The notes below the pieces were generated by a model that searched no databases, was not told the DNA's origin, and saw nothing but the letters and a program-made list of their open reading frames with translations. Of a stretch of DNA of 6,662 nt, positions 1 through 6,662 are shown piece after piece. The stretch spans positions 1 to 6,662 of the forward strand of contig JALNVJ010000089.1 in assembly GCA_023227645.1 (NCBI GenBank), given 5' to 3'. Every line of letters starts with the position of its first letter. Positions within the stretch are counted from its first letter, which is position 1. This DNA comes from Bacteroidales bacterium. Its GTDB lineage: Bacteria > Bacteroidota > Bacteroidia > Bacteroidales > P3. The translations under genes and the position numbers were made by a program.

Positions 1-19
1 AACATTTGATATTTTTTTG

Positions 20-27
20 TATATTTG
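20..27 (+). promoter_or_regulatory. Probable Bacteroidota -7 promoter element for the primase-helicase gene
   Basis: The octamer TATATTTG matches the Bacteroides sigma-ABfr -7 consensus TAnnTTTG exactly. The partner TTTG (-33) element would be expected about 20 bp upstream, outside the window, so only half the promoter can be checked. Transcription would start in the low-to-mid 30s and leave a leader of about 105 nt before the first ATG. The octamer could occur by chance in such AT-rich DNA, but its place and orientation fit the downstream gene. Confidence 0.4.
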
Positions 28-141
28 CAAAACATAAAAGAATATGTAGTTAGAAATTTTATAATTAATTTAAAATAATAAGATATGTAGAAGAGCAAAT
101 CACGAAGGAAGTATACGTCAACTGTTAGTTTATTCTAAAAA

Positions 142-1419
142 ATGAATTTACCGAAAAAGACAAGAATTTTAAGAGCCGTAATATTGCGGAAAAAAAAATT
201 AACTTTAAAAACAATGATAAAAAGTAAATCAAATCAAAAAGATTTCCGATTTTGTAGGGTTGCTGATTTATACTACCAAATGGTAGAAAAACAAGATCCT
301 AATCCTTACTCTCATCAAACTATCTCTGTTTTGATTCAAAGAAAAATAAATGAATTGAAAAGTGATGGTATTCAAATTAATGACCCTAATGTTGTTCCTC
401 GATTTGTGGACTTCATTAATTATCCTTCTAATATCGATTATAAGAGGAATATAGATAATTTCTTTAATCTATCTTATCCAAGTAAAATCGTACCTATTGA
501 AGGGGAGCACCCTAATATAGACAACTTATTAAAACATATATTTCAAGATCAATATAATTTGATAATGGATTATTTGACTATTCTTTGGAGAGACCCATTG
601 CAAATATTACCTATTATATGTATAGTGTCAGAAATCCAACACACAGGGAAGACAACATTTGTTAACCTTATGAATATGATTTTTGGTCAGAATGCAGTTA
701 CTATTTCCTCATATGAATTTTCTCAGAAATTCAATGCTTTATATGCTACCAGTGGGGTAATATGTATTGAGGAATCCTGTTTTTCTGATCCTGCTATAAA
801 AGAGAAAATTAAGCAATTGAGTACAAGTTATACAATTCAGTATAGAAACCTATTTATAGGATATAAAACAATTGGCTTTTATGGTAAGTTTATTTTGACA
901 TCCAATAATGAGCTAGATTTCATCAACTTGTCGCCTACCGATATACGCTTCTGGATTGTAAAACCCAAAAAGATAGAGACTTTCGACCCATCTTTCCATA
1001 GTAAATTAGAATCCGAAATACCTCAATTTGTCTACACCCTAACTAATAGAAAGATTGAAACCCCTAATGATTCAAGAATGTGGTTTGACCCTAGTCTATT
1101 AAAGAATGATGCCTTAAATAATGTAATTGAAAATTCACAATCCAATTGTGCAAAAGAGATTATGATTACAATAGGTGATATCATAGGCAGCAATCATGAA
1201 TTCAAAGCAACACTATCTGAAATCTATACATTGTTAGATAGCAAATTCTCTAAGAATAAAATTAAAAATGCATTAACACATGAATTAGGATATTCGGTAT
1301 CAGAATACCCTGTTGCCTACAGTTCTCTGAATGTTTCTAACAAAAAAGGACGAATATACACCTTCCACCACGATGATTTTATAGATTCTACTACAAACAA
1401 TGATACCGTACCTTTCTAA
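142..1419 (+). CDS. Primase-helicase family protein (SF3-type AAA+ ATPase, DUF5906-like), mobile-element replication
   Basis: A complete 425-residue protein of the primase-helicase family found on Bacteroidota integrative and mobilizable elements and prophages, where it is thought to unwind the element's origin. Visible motifs, in order: a P-loop SEIQHTGKTT (163-172), degenerate because the first glycine is replaced; a Walker B-like VICIEES (206-212); SF3 motif C-like KFILTSNN (249-256); a conserved DIRFW segment (267-271) with a candidate arginine finger R269; and a family-typical RMWFDP (312-317). An in-frame stop at 136-138 closes the frame upstream. The first 24 residues are basic and encoded across a run of nine A's; recognisable family similarity begins near residue 35. 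The ATG at 214 (Met25) is therefore a plausible true start. No partner VirE-like, mobilization or integrase gene is visible. The family call is firm; the role in origin unwinding is inferred from the family. Confidence 0.85.
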   Translation: MNLPKKTRILRAVILRKKKLTLKTMIKSKSNQKDFRFCRVADLYYQMVEKQDPNPYSHQTISVLIQRKINELKSDGIQINDPNVVPRFVDFINYPSNIDYKRNIDNFFNLSYPSKIVPIEGEHPNIDNLLKHIFQDQYNLIMDYLTILWRDPLQILPIICIVSEIQHTGKTTFVNLMNMIFGQNAVTISSYEFSQKFNALYATSGVICIEESCFSDPAIKEKIKQLSTSYTIQYRNLFIGYKTIGFYGKFILTSNNELDFINLSPTDIRFWIVKPKKIETFDPSFHSKLESEIPQFVYTLTNRKIETPNDSRMWFDPSLLKNDALNNVIENSQSNCAKEIMITIGDIIGSNHEFKATLSEIYTLLDSKFSKNKIKNALTHELGYSVSEYPVAYSSLNVSNKKGRIYTFHHDDFIDSTTNNDTVPF

Positions 1420-1471
1420 AAACAAGAGCACAGCACGAGTTATCAACTGCAATTGAACCACTTATGCTTAT

Positions 1472-1576
1472 TCTATATCATTTACTACATTTACTACAAG
1501 AATTTAAATAAATAATAAAATAATAAATATATATAGAATATTAAAACACTGTAATTATTGTAGTTATTGTAGTTAT
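1472..1576. repeat. Oppositely oriented 9-bp repeat groups flanking an AT-rich spacer (iteron-like, possible origin)
   Basis: On the right, three tandem 9-mers read TGTAATTAT, TGTAGTTAT, TGTAGTTAT (1550-1576). On the left, two perfect tandem copies of TTTACTACA (1481-1489, 1490-1498) read TGTAGTAAA on the other strand, and 1472-1480 is a weaker third unit (TGATATAGA). The groups share the core TGTAGTWAW with the same 9-bp period in opposite orientation. Between them, 1499-1549 has only four G/C bases in 51. Tandem short repeats beside an AT-rich stretch just downstream of a replicative helicase gene resemble an iteron/DNA-unwinding-element origin. A regulatory site or a large weak hairpin are alternatives. 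The repeats are seen directly; the origin role is inferred. Confidence 0.5.
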
Positions 1577-1623
1577 AAAAAAAGCAAGAGGAGAAATTCT
1601 CAATTAATCTTAGTAATTATCAC

Positions 1624-1648
1624 AAAGCCACCTTAGGGTGGCTTTTTT
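1624..1648 (+). terminator. Rho-independent terminator of the primase-helicase transcript
   Basis: A perfect 9-bp stem pairs AAAGCCACC (1624-1632) with GGTGGCTTT (1637-1645) around a TTAG loop. The T-tract runs from 1643 to 1648, and its first three T's also belong to the stem. The orientation fits rightward transcription from the primase-helicase gene. Read on the opposite strand the stem ends in only three T's, so it would stop leftward hsdR transcripts less well. Confidence 0.85.
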
Positions 1649-1736
1649 GTTATGTGTTGGAGTAACTTGTCTCCCCACAAAGATACCTCACCTCTGAGGC
1701 TTATTCCTTGTGTGTTGGTGAGATTATTATTATATC

Positions 1737-4700
1737 TTATCCTCTCTGATTCTTTTTAAAGTTTTCAGCTTGCTCAAAAATTTCAACATATACCTCATCT
1801 CTTTCAACTGGTGGATAACGGTACTTATCTAATAGTAGGATAAGTCCAACTTTAAGAGCCGATTTAATATCATCTCGTTTATTCCAATCTGGAAATTTTG
1901 ATTGTCCATCAACTAATTCTTTAACAGCTCTTGCTAGATCTATCATTTTATCATCAGGATATTTGAAGTCGTATTTAATGCAAAGTTCTTTTAGAATATC
2001 GTAGAATGCTTTTTCTTCAAAGTCTATACCCAATAACTCTCCTGCCGAAAACTCCTTATGAACATCCCAAATCAAATTTGTAAGCTGTTCAGCCATTTCC
2101 TCATATACCTCACTTCTTAAAACATCATCCTCTTTTCTCTCATTATATTTCTCAACAAGAAACTGCATCTTCTTAGTAAAGTCAACTCCCTTAACTTTAT
2201 TAACCTTTCTCATCTCGCCAATTACCTTAGCAAGTAATTGTTGTAGTAATTTGATTTTTGTATTAGGCAATTTGATTTTCTCTATCTTCGCTAAATAGTC
2301 TTCATCAAAGATATCTTGTTCTTTTTCTTTACCATCACCAAGCTTAAATATTTCTTCAACTCCATCACTTTCCAAGGCTGCTTTTATCATCTCCCTAACC
2401 CTTGCATTCATTTGTGCTGTATCGGGTGCATTCCCTGTTGTAAGTTTAAAAATTATTGAACGAATTGCTAAATAAAAATGAGTATAATCTCTTTCCTCTT
2501 GCTTCAACTTTTCGCTTCCAGCACATATGTCATAGGCAGCCTTAAGTCGCTTTACCAAACTCATAAACCTGAGTTCGTTGTCTTTTGTGCTTTGAACAAA
2601 TTCGGCTCCAAGATTCAATGTGTTGAGTTGTTCTATTGTGCTACCTTCAAAATATTTCCTTGAATCAAACCTATACATAAGCTTAGAAAGTAAATCCAAA
2701 TGATCTCTCACCACCACCAATGACTGTTCTATATCTTCAAAATTATCTTCATCCCCCTTACTATATTGTGCTAATGCAATATTCATTTGCTTTTTGATAC
2801 CAATATAGTCAACAACCAAACCTTTATTCTTTCCTTTAAACTTACGATTAACCCTCGAAATAGTCTGTATCAAATTATGTTGTTGTATAGGTTTGTCAAT
2901 ATAAATACTATCCAAGAAAGGAACATCAAACCCAGTAAGCCACATATCAACTACAATAGCAATTTTGAAATTAGAATTTTCATTCTTAAACTGCCTATCA
3001 AGTTCTTTCCTATCTTCTGAACTTCCCAATATATCCCGTAGTTCTTTCTCATCATCCTTCCCTATTGTCATAACCATCTTGATACGTTCAATAGGTTTTA
3101 ACTCCCTACAGTCTTTATCTGATAATTCAACACCTTCTTCATTTTTCTTAATCTCATTCCACTGAGGACGAATATCAATAATGTTATTATATAACCTATA
3201 AGCAATATCACGATTACTACAAACAAACATAGCCTTAGCCTTAACAGTTGAGCCCTCTGAATTACGCTTTTCATAATGTGCTACAAAATCTTCAGCAACA
3301 GCACGCAGCCTTTTAGGATCACCCAAAATTGCATAAATATTAGTAGTTTCGGTCTTACTTTTATCAATCTGATACTCATTAGCACCTTCTTTTTGAGCCT
3401 TTTCATAATACTCTTCAATCTTCTCAAGCTCTCCATTTCTCAAAGCTACTCTTGCTGCTCTACCCTCATAAACAATTCTTACTGTGATTTCATCCCTCAC
3501 CGATTCTGTCATTGTATAGGCATCAATAACCTTACCAAATACATTAATAGTAGCATCAATAGGAGTTCCCGTAAAACCCACATATATTGCATTTGGTAGA
3601 GAATCGTGCAAATACTTAGCAAAGCCATAAGTTTTGGTAACACCACTATCGTTTATCCTAACTTTTTGATCAAGATTGGTTTGACTCCTATGTGCTTCAT
3701 CTGATATACAAATAACATTTGCTCTATCGGTTAGCAGTTCTGTGTCTTCAGTAAACTTATGAATAGTAGTCAAGAACACTCCACCACTCTGTCTGCCACG
3801 CAATAATTCCCTTAATTCAACCCTACTCTCAACACTCAAAATATTATTATCACCTACAAAATTCTTAGCATTTGTAAATTGACCCGATAGCTGATCATCC
3901 AAATCAGTACGGTCGGTAATCATTATTATCGTTGGGCTTTCAAACAACTCACTCTTCATTAACAACCTAGTAAGATAAAGCATAGTATAACTCTTTCCGC
4001 TTCCAGTAGCACCAAAATAAGTACCACCCTTACCATCTCCCTCAGGTTTTTGCGCTTTCTTTATATTATCAAATAATGCTCTGGCAGCATAGTATTGAGG
4101 ATATCTACAAAGGATCTTTTCATTTTTCTTAGAACTATCTGGAATAAAAATAAAGTTTCTAATAATATCACGTAAGCGATTTTTATTAAACATACCTTGG
4201 ATAAGAGTAAACATACTGCTAATCCCATCAACATCCTTTGTCAAACCCGCAATCCTACGCCAAGCATAAAAAAAATCATAAGGAGCAAAGAAAGAACCAG
4301 CCTTATTATTAACACCATCACTAATAACACAGAAAGCATTATACTTAAATAATTCAGGAATATCTCTATTATAACGTATGGTTAATTGTTTGAAAGCATC
4401 ATAAATAGTTGTGTCCTCACGAATAGCACTCTTAAACTCAAAAACCACTAGTGGCAGACCATTAATAAAAATAATCCCATCAGGAATTCTTTTCTCATTT
4501 CCCACAATATCAAGTTGGTTTACAAATTTATAGATATTACTATCACTATGATAAACCTCATCCAATTCACCTACAATAGAAATTAACTTATCCTCTTCAA
4601 GCTGTCTTTGTTTATTAAGACCAGTATAATCGATAAGTTCAATATAAATATCTTTTTGATTTCTGTCCTCTCTCTTAAGAATAAAACCATCGGAAAGCAT

Positions 4701-4952
4701 CTTTAAAAATGTTTTGTTGCTTTCGTAAAGGTCGGATGCAGGAAGCGTTTTAAGTTGAAGAATAATAGATTTGATTTCATTTTGCGTAATGCCCTGACTA
4801 GCATACCGTGAAGAAAGGAAAACCCTTAAGTCCTCCTCAATCAATACCTCTTCAACCTTACGATTAATAGAATTGCCCAAACAATGAACAAAACCCTCTT
4901 GTTCCAATAATTCAGCAAACGCCTTTTCTAACTTTTCTTCGGTGAATTTCAT
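1737..4952 (-). CDS. hsdR: Type I restriction endonuclease subunit R (HsdR)
   Basis: A full-length 1071-residue motor and nuclease subunit of a type I restriction-modification complex; it translocates and cuts DNA lacking the host's HsdM/HsdS methylation. The N-terminal RecB-like nuclease shows PD (157-158) and EFK (172-174); a Q is at 189 with a Tyr at 194, one residue more than the usual QxxxY spacing. The SF2 translocase follows: Walker A GATGSGKS (314-321), TDRTDLDDQ (346-354), DEAH (418-421), TGTP (461-464), LTGFDVP (672-678) and motif VI QTISRVNR (696-703). A helical C-terminal region of about 300 residues, usually used for contact with HsdM, is intact. The length is normal and no catalytic residue is missing, so it should be active. 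Its ATG overlaps the rhuM stop (ATGA, 4952-4949), implying translational coupling; AGAGG lies shortly upstream. hsdM and hsdS are not in the window. Confidence 0.97.
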   Translation of the reverse strand: MKFTEEKLEKAFAELLEQEGFVHCLGNSINRKVEEVLIEEDLRVFLSSRYASQGITQNEIKSIILQLKTLPASDLYESNKTFLKMLSDGFILKREDRNQKDIYIELIDYTGLNKQRQLEEDKLISIVGELDEVYHSDSNIYKFVNQLDIVGNEKRIPDGIIFINGLPLVVFEFKSAIREDTTIYDAFKQLTIRYNRDIPELFKYNAFCVISDGVNNKAGSFFAPYDFFYAWRRIAGLTKDVDGISSMFTLIQGMFNKNRLRDIIRNFIFIPDSSKKNEKILCRYPQYYAARALFDNIKKAQKPEGDGKGGTYFGATGSGKSYTMLYLTRLLMKSELFESPTIIMITDRTDLDDQLSGQFTNAKNFVGDNNILSVESRVELRELLRGRQSGGVFLTTIHKFTEDTELLTDRANVICISDEAHRSQTNLDQKVRINDSGVTKTYGFAKYLHDSLPNAIYVGFTGTPIDATINVFGKVIDAYTMTESVRDEITVRIVYEGRAARVALRNGELEKIEEYYEKAQKEGANEYQIDKSKTETTNIYAILGDPKRLRAVAEDFVAHYEKRNSEGSTVKAKAMFVCSNRDIAYRLYNNIIDIRPQWNEIKKNEEGVELSDKDCRELKPIERIKMVMTIGKDDEKELRDILGSSEDRKELDRQFKNENSNFKIAIVVDMWLTGFDVPFLDSIYIDKPIQQHNLIQTISRVNRKFKGKNKGLVVDYIGIKKQMNIALAQYSKGDEDNFEDIEQSLVVVRDHLDLLSKLMYRFDSRKYFEGSTIEQLNTLNLGAEFVQSTKDNELRFMSLVKRLKAAYDICAGSEKLKQEERDYTHFYLAIRSIIFKLTTGNAPDTAQMNARVREMIKAALESDGVEEIFKLGDGKEKEQDIFDEDYLAKIEKIKLPNTKIKLLQQLLAKVIGEMRKVNKVKGVDFTKKMQFLVEKYNERKEDDVLRSEVYEEMAEQLTNLIWDVHKEFSAGELLGIDFEEKAFYDILKELCIKYDFKYPDDKMIDLARAVKELVDGQSKFPDWNKRDDIKSALKVGLILLLDKYRYPPVERDEVYVEIFEQAENFKKNQRG

Positions 4953-5944
4953 TTCTTTAACCTCTTAATATCTTCTTCCAATTCCTTTAAACTTTTCTCT
5001 TTTTCTAATGCTTTTTGAGAGAGTTGATATTTTTCATATTCTTCTTCCGATTTCTTCAATGCCATTTTATGACTTATCTTGCCTGCATGAGAAAGCAATT
5101 CCCTGCCATTTAATTGAAGTATTGTATCTAATCTATCAATCCAATCTTTCATATACATTGGAGTTTGTTGTTGAGCCATAGTTTCTGCAAAAGCAAGATA
5201 TTGTTCAACCAAAAGCCCTAGCAATTTTATTTCATCTTCATTAAGATAGTTTTTAGCAATGCTAACATCTGCTTTTTTAATTGGAGCTATATTTTTTTTA
5301 TCATACGATTGCATTCCCATTAATGGAAGTTCTGCATTTGTTCTGCGAAAAATTAATTCAGCAGCAGTTTGTTGACTAATAGCCCAAAGCAATTTGTTCT
5401 GCACAATTTTGAAAAACTCAATAGTCTTTTCATCCTTTGGATCATAGTCAATACTTGTAGTATAAATATCCTTTATTTTTTGGTAGAAAAAACGTTCCGA
5501 AAGGCGTATCTCTCTGATTCTTTCCTGTAATTCAGTAAAATAATTCATCGAACTACCGCTTTTGAATCTCTCATCATTAAGAACAAACCCCTTAATAATA
5601 TATTCCTTCAATTGTTGAGTAGCCCAAATACGGAACTGAGTACCTTGTGGAGATTTCACCCTATAACCTACAGAAATAATAACATCAAGATTGTAAAAAT
5701 CAATATTTCTTTCCACTTCTCGAGAACCTTCTTTTTGAACTGTTCGGAAATTCCGAACAGTTGACATAGCATCCAATTCTCCCTCTTCAAAAACATTTTT
5801 AATATGTTCACTTATAGTGGCTTTTGACTTTTGGAAAAGATCACAAATTTGAGCCTGAGAAAGCCAAACCGTCTCATCCTCCAATCGAACATCAACCTTA
5901 ATAACCCCATCCCTATCCTGATATAAAAGTATCTCACTATTCAT
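4949..5944 (-). CDS. rhuM: RhuM family protein (Virulence_RhuM), type I R-M accessory gene
   Basis: A complete 331-residue RhuM-family protein, named after a Salmonella SPI-3 gene; the biochemical function is unknown. Family members often lie between type I modification and restriction genes. Residues 26-58 (VWLSQAQICDLF onward) resemble a helix-turn-helix, suggesting DNA binding. The family core follows: FYNLDVIISVGYRVKS (83-98), GTQFRIWATQQLKEYIIKGF (101-120), the FYQKIKDIY region (153-161) and FFKIVQNKLLWA (177-188) leading to a TAAELI helix. Residues 297-331 are charged and heptad-like, probably a short coiled coil. It starts 20 bp after the Argonaute stop and overlaps the hsdR start, so it is likely co-transcribed with both. 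Residues 62-69 (TVRNFRTV) are encoded by a perfect DNA palindrome. The family call is strong; a regulatory role is inference. Confidence 0.93.
   Translation of the reverse strand: MNSEILLYQDRDGVIKVDVRLEDETVWLSQAQICDLFQKSKATISEHIKNVFEEGELDAMSTVRNFRTVQKEGSREVERNIDFYNLDVIISVGYRVKSPQGTQFRIWATQQLKEYIIKGFVLNDERFKSGSSMNYFTELQERIREIRLSERFFYQKIKDIYTTSIDYDPKDEKTIEFFKIVQNKLLWAISQQTAAELIFRRTNAELPLMGMQSYDKKNIAPIKKADVSIAKNYLNEDEIKLLGLLVEQYLAFAETMAQQQTPMYMKDWIDRLDTILQLNGRELLSHAGKISHKMALKKSEEEYEKYQLSQKALEKEKSLKELEEDIKRLKK
5738..5762. repeat. Perfect 12+1+12 bp palindrome inside rhuM
   Basis: The left arm AACTGTTCGGAA (5738-5749) and right arm TTCCGAACAGTT (5751-5762) are exact reverse complements around a single central base (A5750). 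The palindrome lies about 180 nt inside rhuM and encodes its residues 62-69. The near-zero spacer favours a dimeric protein binding site over an RNA hairpin, since an RNA would need to open several pairs for a loop. The single CGG arginine codon among the 18 arginines of rhuM is inside this element. Confidence 0.75.
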
Positions 5945-5964
5945 AATATCTTTGCTATTATTTA

Positions 5965-6662
5965 TTAAATAAAATATCTATAATCATATTCATATCTTGA
6001 ATTTGAATCAATTAGTTTCCCTATTCTTGCGATATCATTTGATGATGAAATAGTAGCAGGTAGCTGAGAGTACATATTTAATGAATTCCAATTCATTTTT
6101 GTTAATCCTAAAATTTCATTTGCAATTTGCTCCAAGCTACCATTTCCGTAATGTTTTATTACTCTAAGTGGTTTTGGGACATATCTTCCTCCAGGGTAGA
6201 AATTGAAATTCGGATTTCTTACCGATGGAATTACACCATGTGCCCAAAGTAGCGCTTCTTTCGAATTAATTTGAATGCAAGTGCCACGAGAAATAGAAAA
6301 ACCATCTATTTCTGGTTTACCTTCTTTTATTTTACTGGCTGTGTACTTTATATTGTCTTCAAAATTAATTTCAATTAAATCAATTGATTCAATAACACTA
6401 TTATCTGAAAGACTATCCAAAATTCCTTGCTTCTCTTCATCTGTAAAAAATGTTCTTTTATGAATTACAACTCTTTTAGGAAGTTCATTCATCGACTCAT
6501 AAAACAAATTTAATATACCACGACCAAATTCATAAGCATCATCATAACATAAATGAGGTTTTTTATGTCGCCATTGAATTTTATTATTACTAATTTTTGA
6601 TAACTTATATTTTAGTCCTTCTCCTGTAGAGCTATAAATATGACTGCAACCTAAAATAATAT
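5965..6662 (-). CDS. Prokaryotic Argonaute, C-terminal PIWI domain (partial, 5' end beyond window)
   Basis: The frame is open from the right edge to the TAA at 5965-5967, giving 231 visible codons and no start. A TTG at 6507 and ATG at 6492 could suggest a 175-180-residue protein, but recognisable PIWI sequence continues upstream of both: a CSHIYSSTGEG segment (about 6648-6616) and KPHLCYDDAYEFGRGI (about 6561-6514). Downstream come RVVIHKRTFF, GVIPSVRNPN, the family-typical PKPLRVIKHYGNGS, ILGLTKMNWNS and LPATISSSNDIARIG. It ends in RYFI, the hydrophobic C-terminus usual for Argonautes. By eye against human AGO2, the third catalytic Asp position (after VVIHK) is Arg, the glutamate-finger position is not acidic, and the fourth position is Asn, so slicing is probably lost. 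This resembles long-B or short pAgos, which bind guides and act through partners. Twenty bp separate it from rhuM. PIWI identity is well supported by motifs; the subclass cannot be decided here. Confidence 0.85.
   Translation of the reverse strand, partial: IILGCSHIYSSTGEGLKYKLSKISNNKIQWRHKKPHLCYDDAYEFGRGILNLFYESMNELPKRVVIHKRTFFTDEEKQGILDSLSDNSVIESIDLIEINFEDNIKYTASKIKEGKPEIDGFSISRGTCIQINSKEALLWAHGVIPSVRNPNFNFYPGGRYVPKPLRVIKHYGNGSLEQIANEILGLTKMNWNSLNMYSQLPATISSSNDIARIGKLIDSNSRYEYDYRYFI

Larger units (their letters stand above)
1420..1736. other. Convergent intergenic region without a gene
   Basis: This region separates the 3' ends of two convergent genes. It holds the 9-bp repeat array and the + strand terminator. 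From 1649 to 1736 there is a short inverted repeat (CCTCA at 1686-1690 with TGAGG at 1695-1699) and two copies of TGTGTTGG about 57 bp apart, neither with clear meaning. No tRNA, CRISPR array, or convincing coding frame was seen. No strong terminator for the leftward operon is visible. Confidence 0.7.

Noticed and set aside
1481..1576. The 9-bp repeats as a CRISPR array
   Set aside because: The units are far too short, tandem without spacers, and split into opposite orientations.
1655..1718. Two TGTGTTGG copies as attachment-site repeats
   Set aside because: Eight bases about 57 bp apart with no integrase or tRNA nearby is not enough to separate from chance.
1686..1722. Short inverted repeats (CCTCA/TGAGG and CTCACC/GGTGAG) as a terminator for hsdR
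   Set aside because: The stems are only 5-6 bp, the second has a 24-nt loop, and no clear T-tract follows on the - strand.
2478..3599. Four + strand open frames of 61-107 codons opposite hsdR
   Set aside because: They lie antisense within a strongly supported hsdR gene, have low-complexity Ser/Phe/Leu/Ile-rich translations, and show no recognisable family; they are shadows of hsdR.
6275..6463. A 62-codon + strand frame opposite the Argonaute gene
   Set aside because: It is antisense to conserved PIWI sequence and has no independent support.
6490..6507. TTG 6507 or ATG 6492 as the true start of a small protein
   Set aside because: The frame is open to the window edge and conserved Argonaute-like sequence lies upstream, so these are internal codons.

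Overview
The window looks like Bacteroidota (Bacteroidales-type) DNA. It is strongly AT-rich, start codons are preceded by A-rich tracts rather than clear Shine-Dalgarno sites, a TAnnTTTG-type -7 promoter element lies at the left edge, and the left-hand protein belongs to the primase-helicase family common on Bacteroides mobile elements. The window divides into a leftward-transcribed defence block and a rightward-transcribed mobile-element block that converge on an intergenic region of about 317 bp.

Left block (1-1419, + strand): a probable promoter, then a complete SF3-type primase-helicase gene (DUF5906-like). The intergenic region (1420-1736) holds two groups of 9-bp repeats in opposite orientation around a nearly pure A/T spacer, which resembles a small iteron-type origin. 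It is followed by a clear rho-independent terminator for the rightward transcript.

Right block (1737-6662, - strand), in transcription order: the C-terminal part of a prokaryotic Argonaute (PIWI domain, whose 5' end lies beyond the right edge), rhuM, and hsdR (type I restriction subunit R). The pAgo-rhuM gap is 20 bp, and the rhuM stop overlaps the hsdR start (ATGA). The three are therefore probably one operon. hsdM and hsdS are not present and would be expected further right. rhuM carries a perfect 12+1+12 bp palindrome inside its coding sequence.

The most notable observation is that the rightmost reading frame, which looks like a small hypothetical gene of about 180 codons, is the end of an Argonaute PIWI domain. 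It appears to have lost at least two catalytic residues and sits directly in a type I restriction operon. A guide-directed sensor working with, or sharing regulation with, HsdR and RhuM is a reasonable but untested hypothesis.
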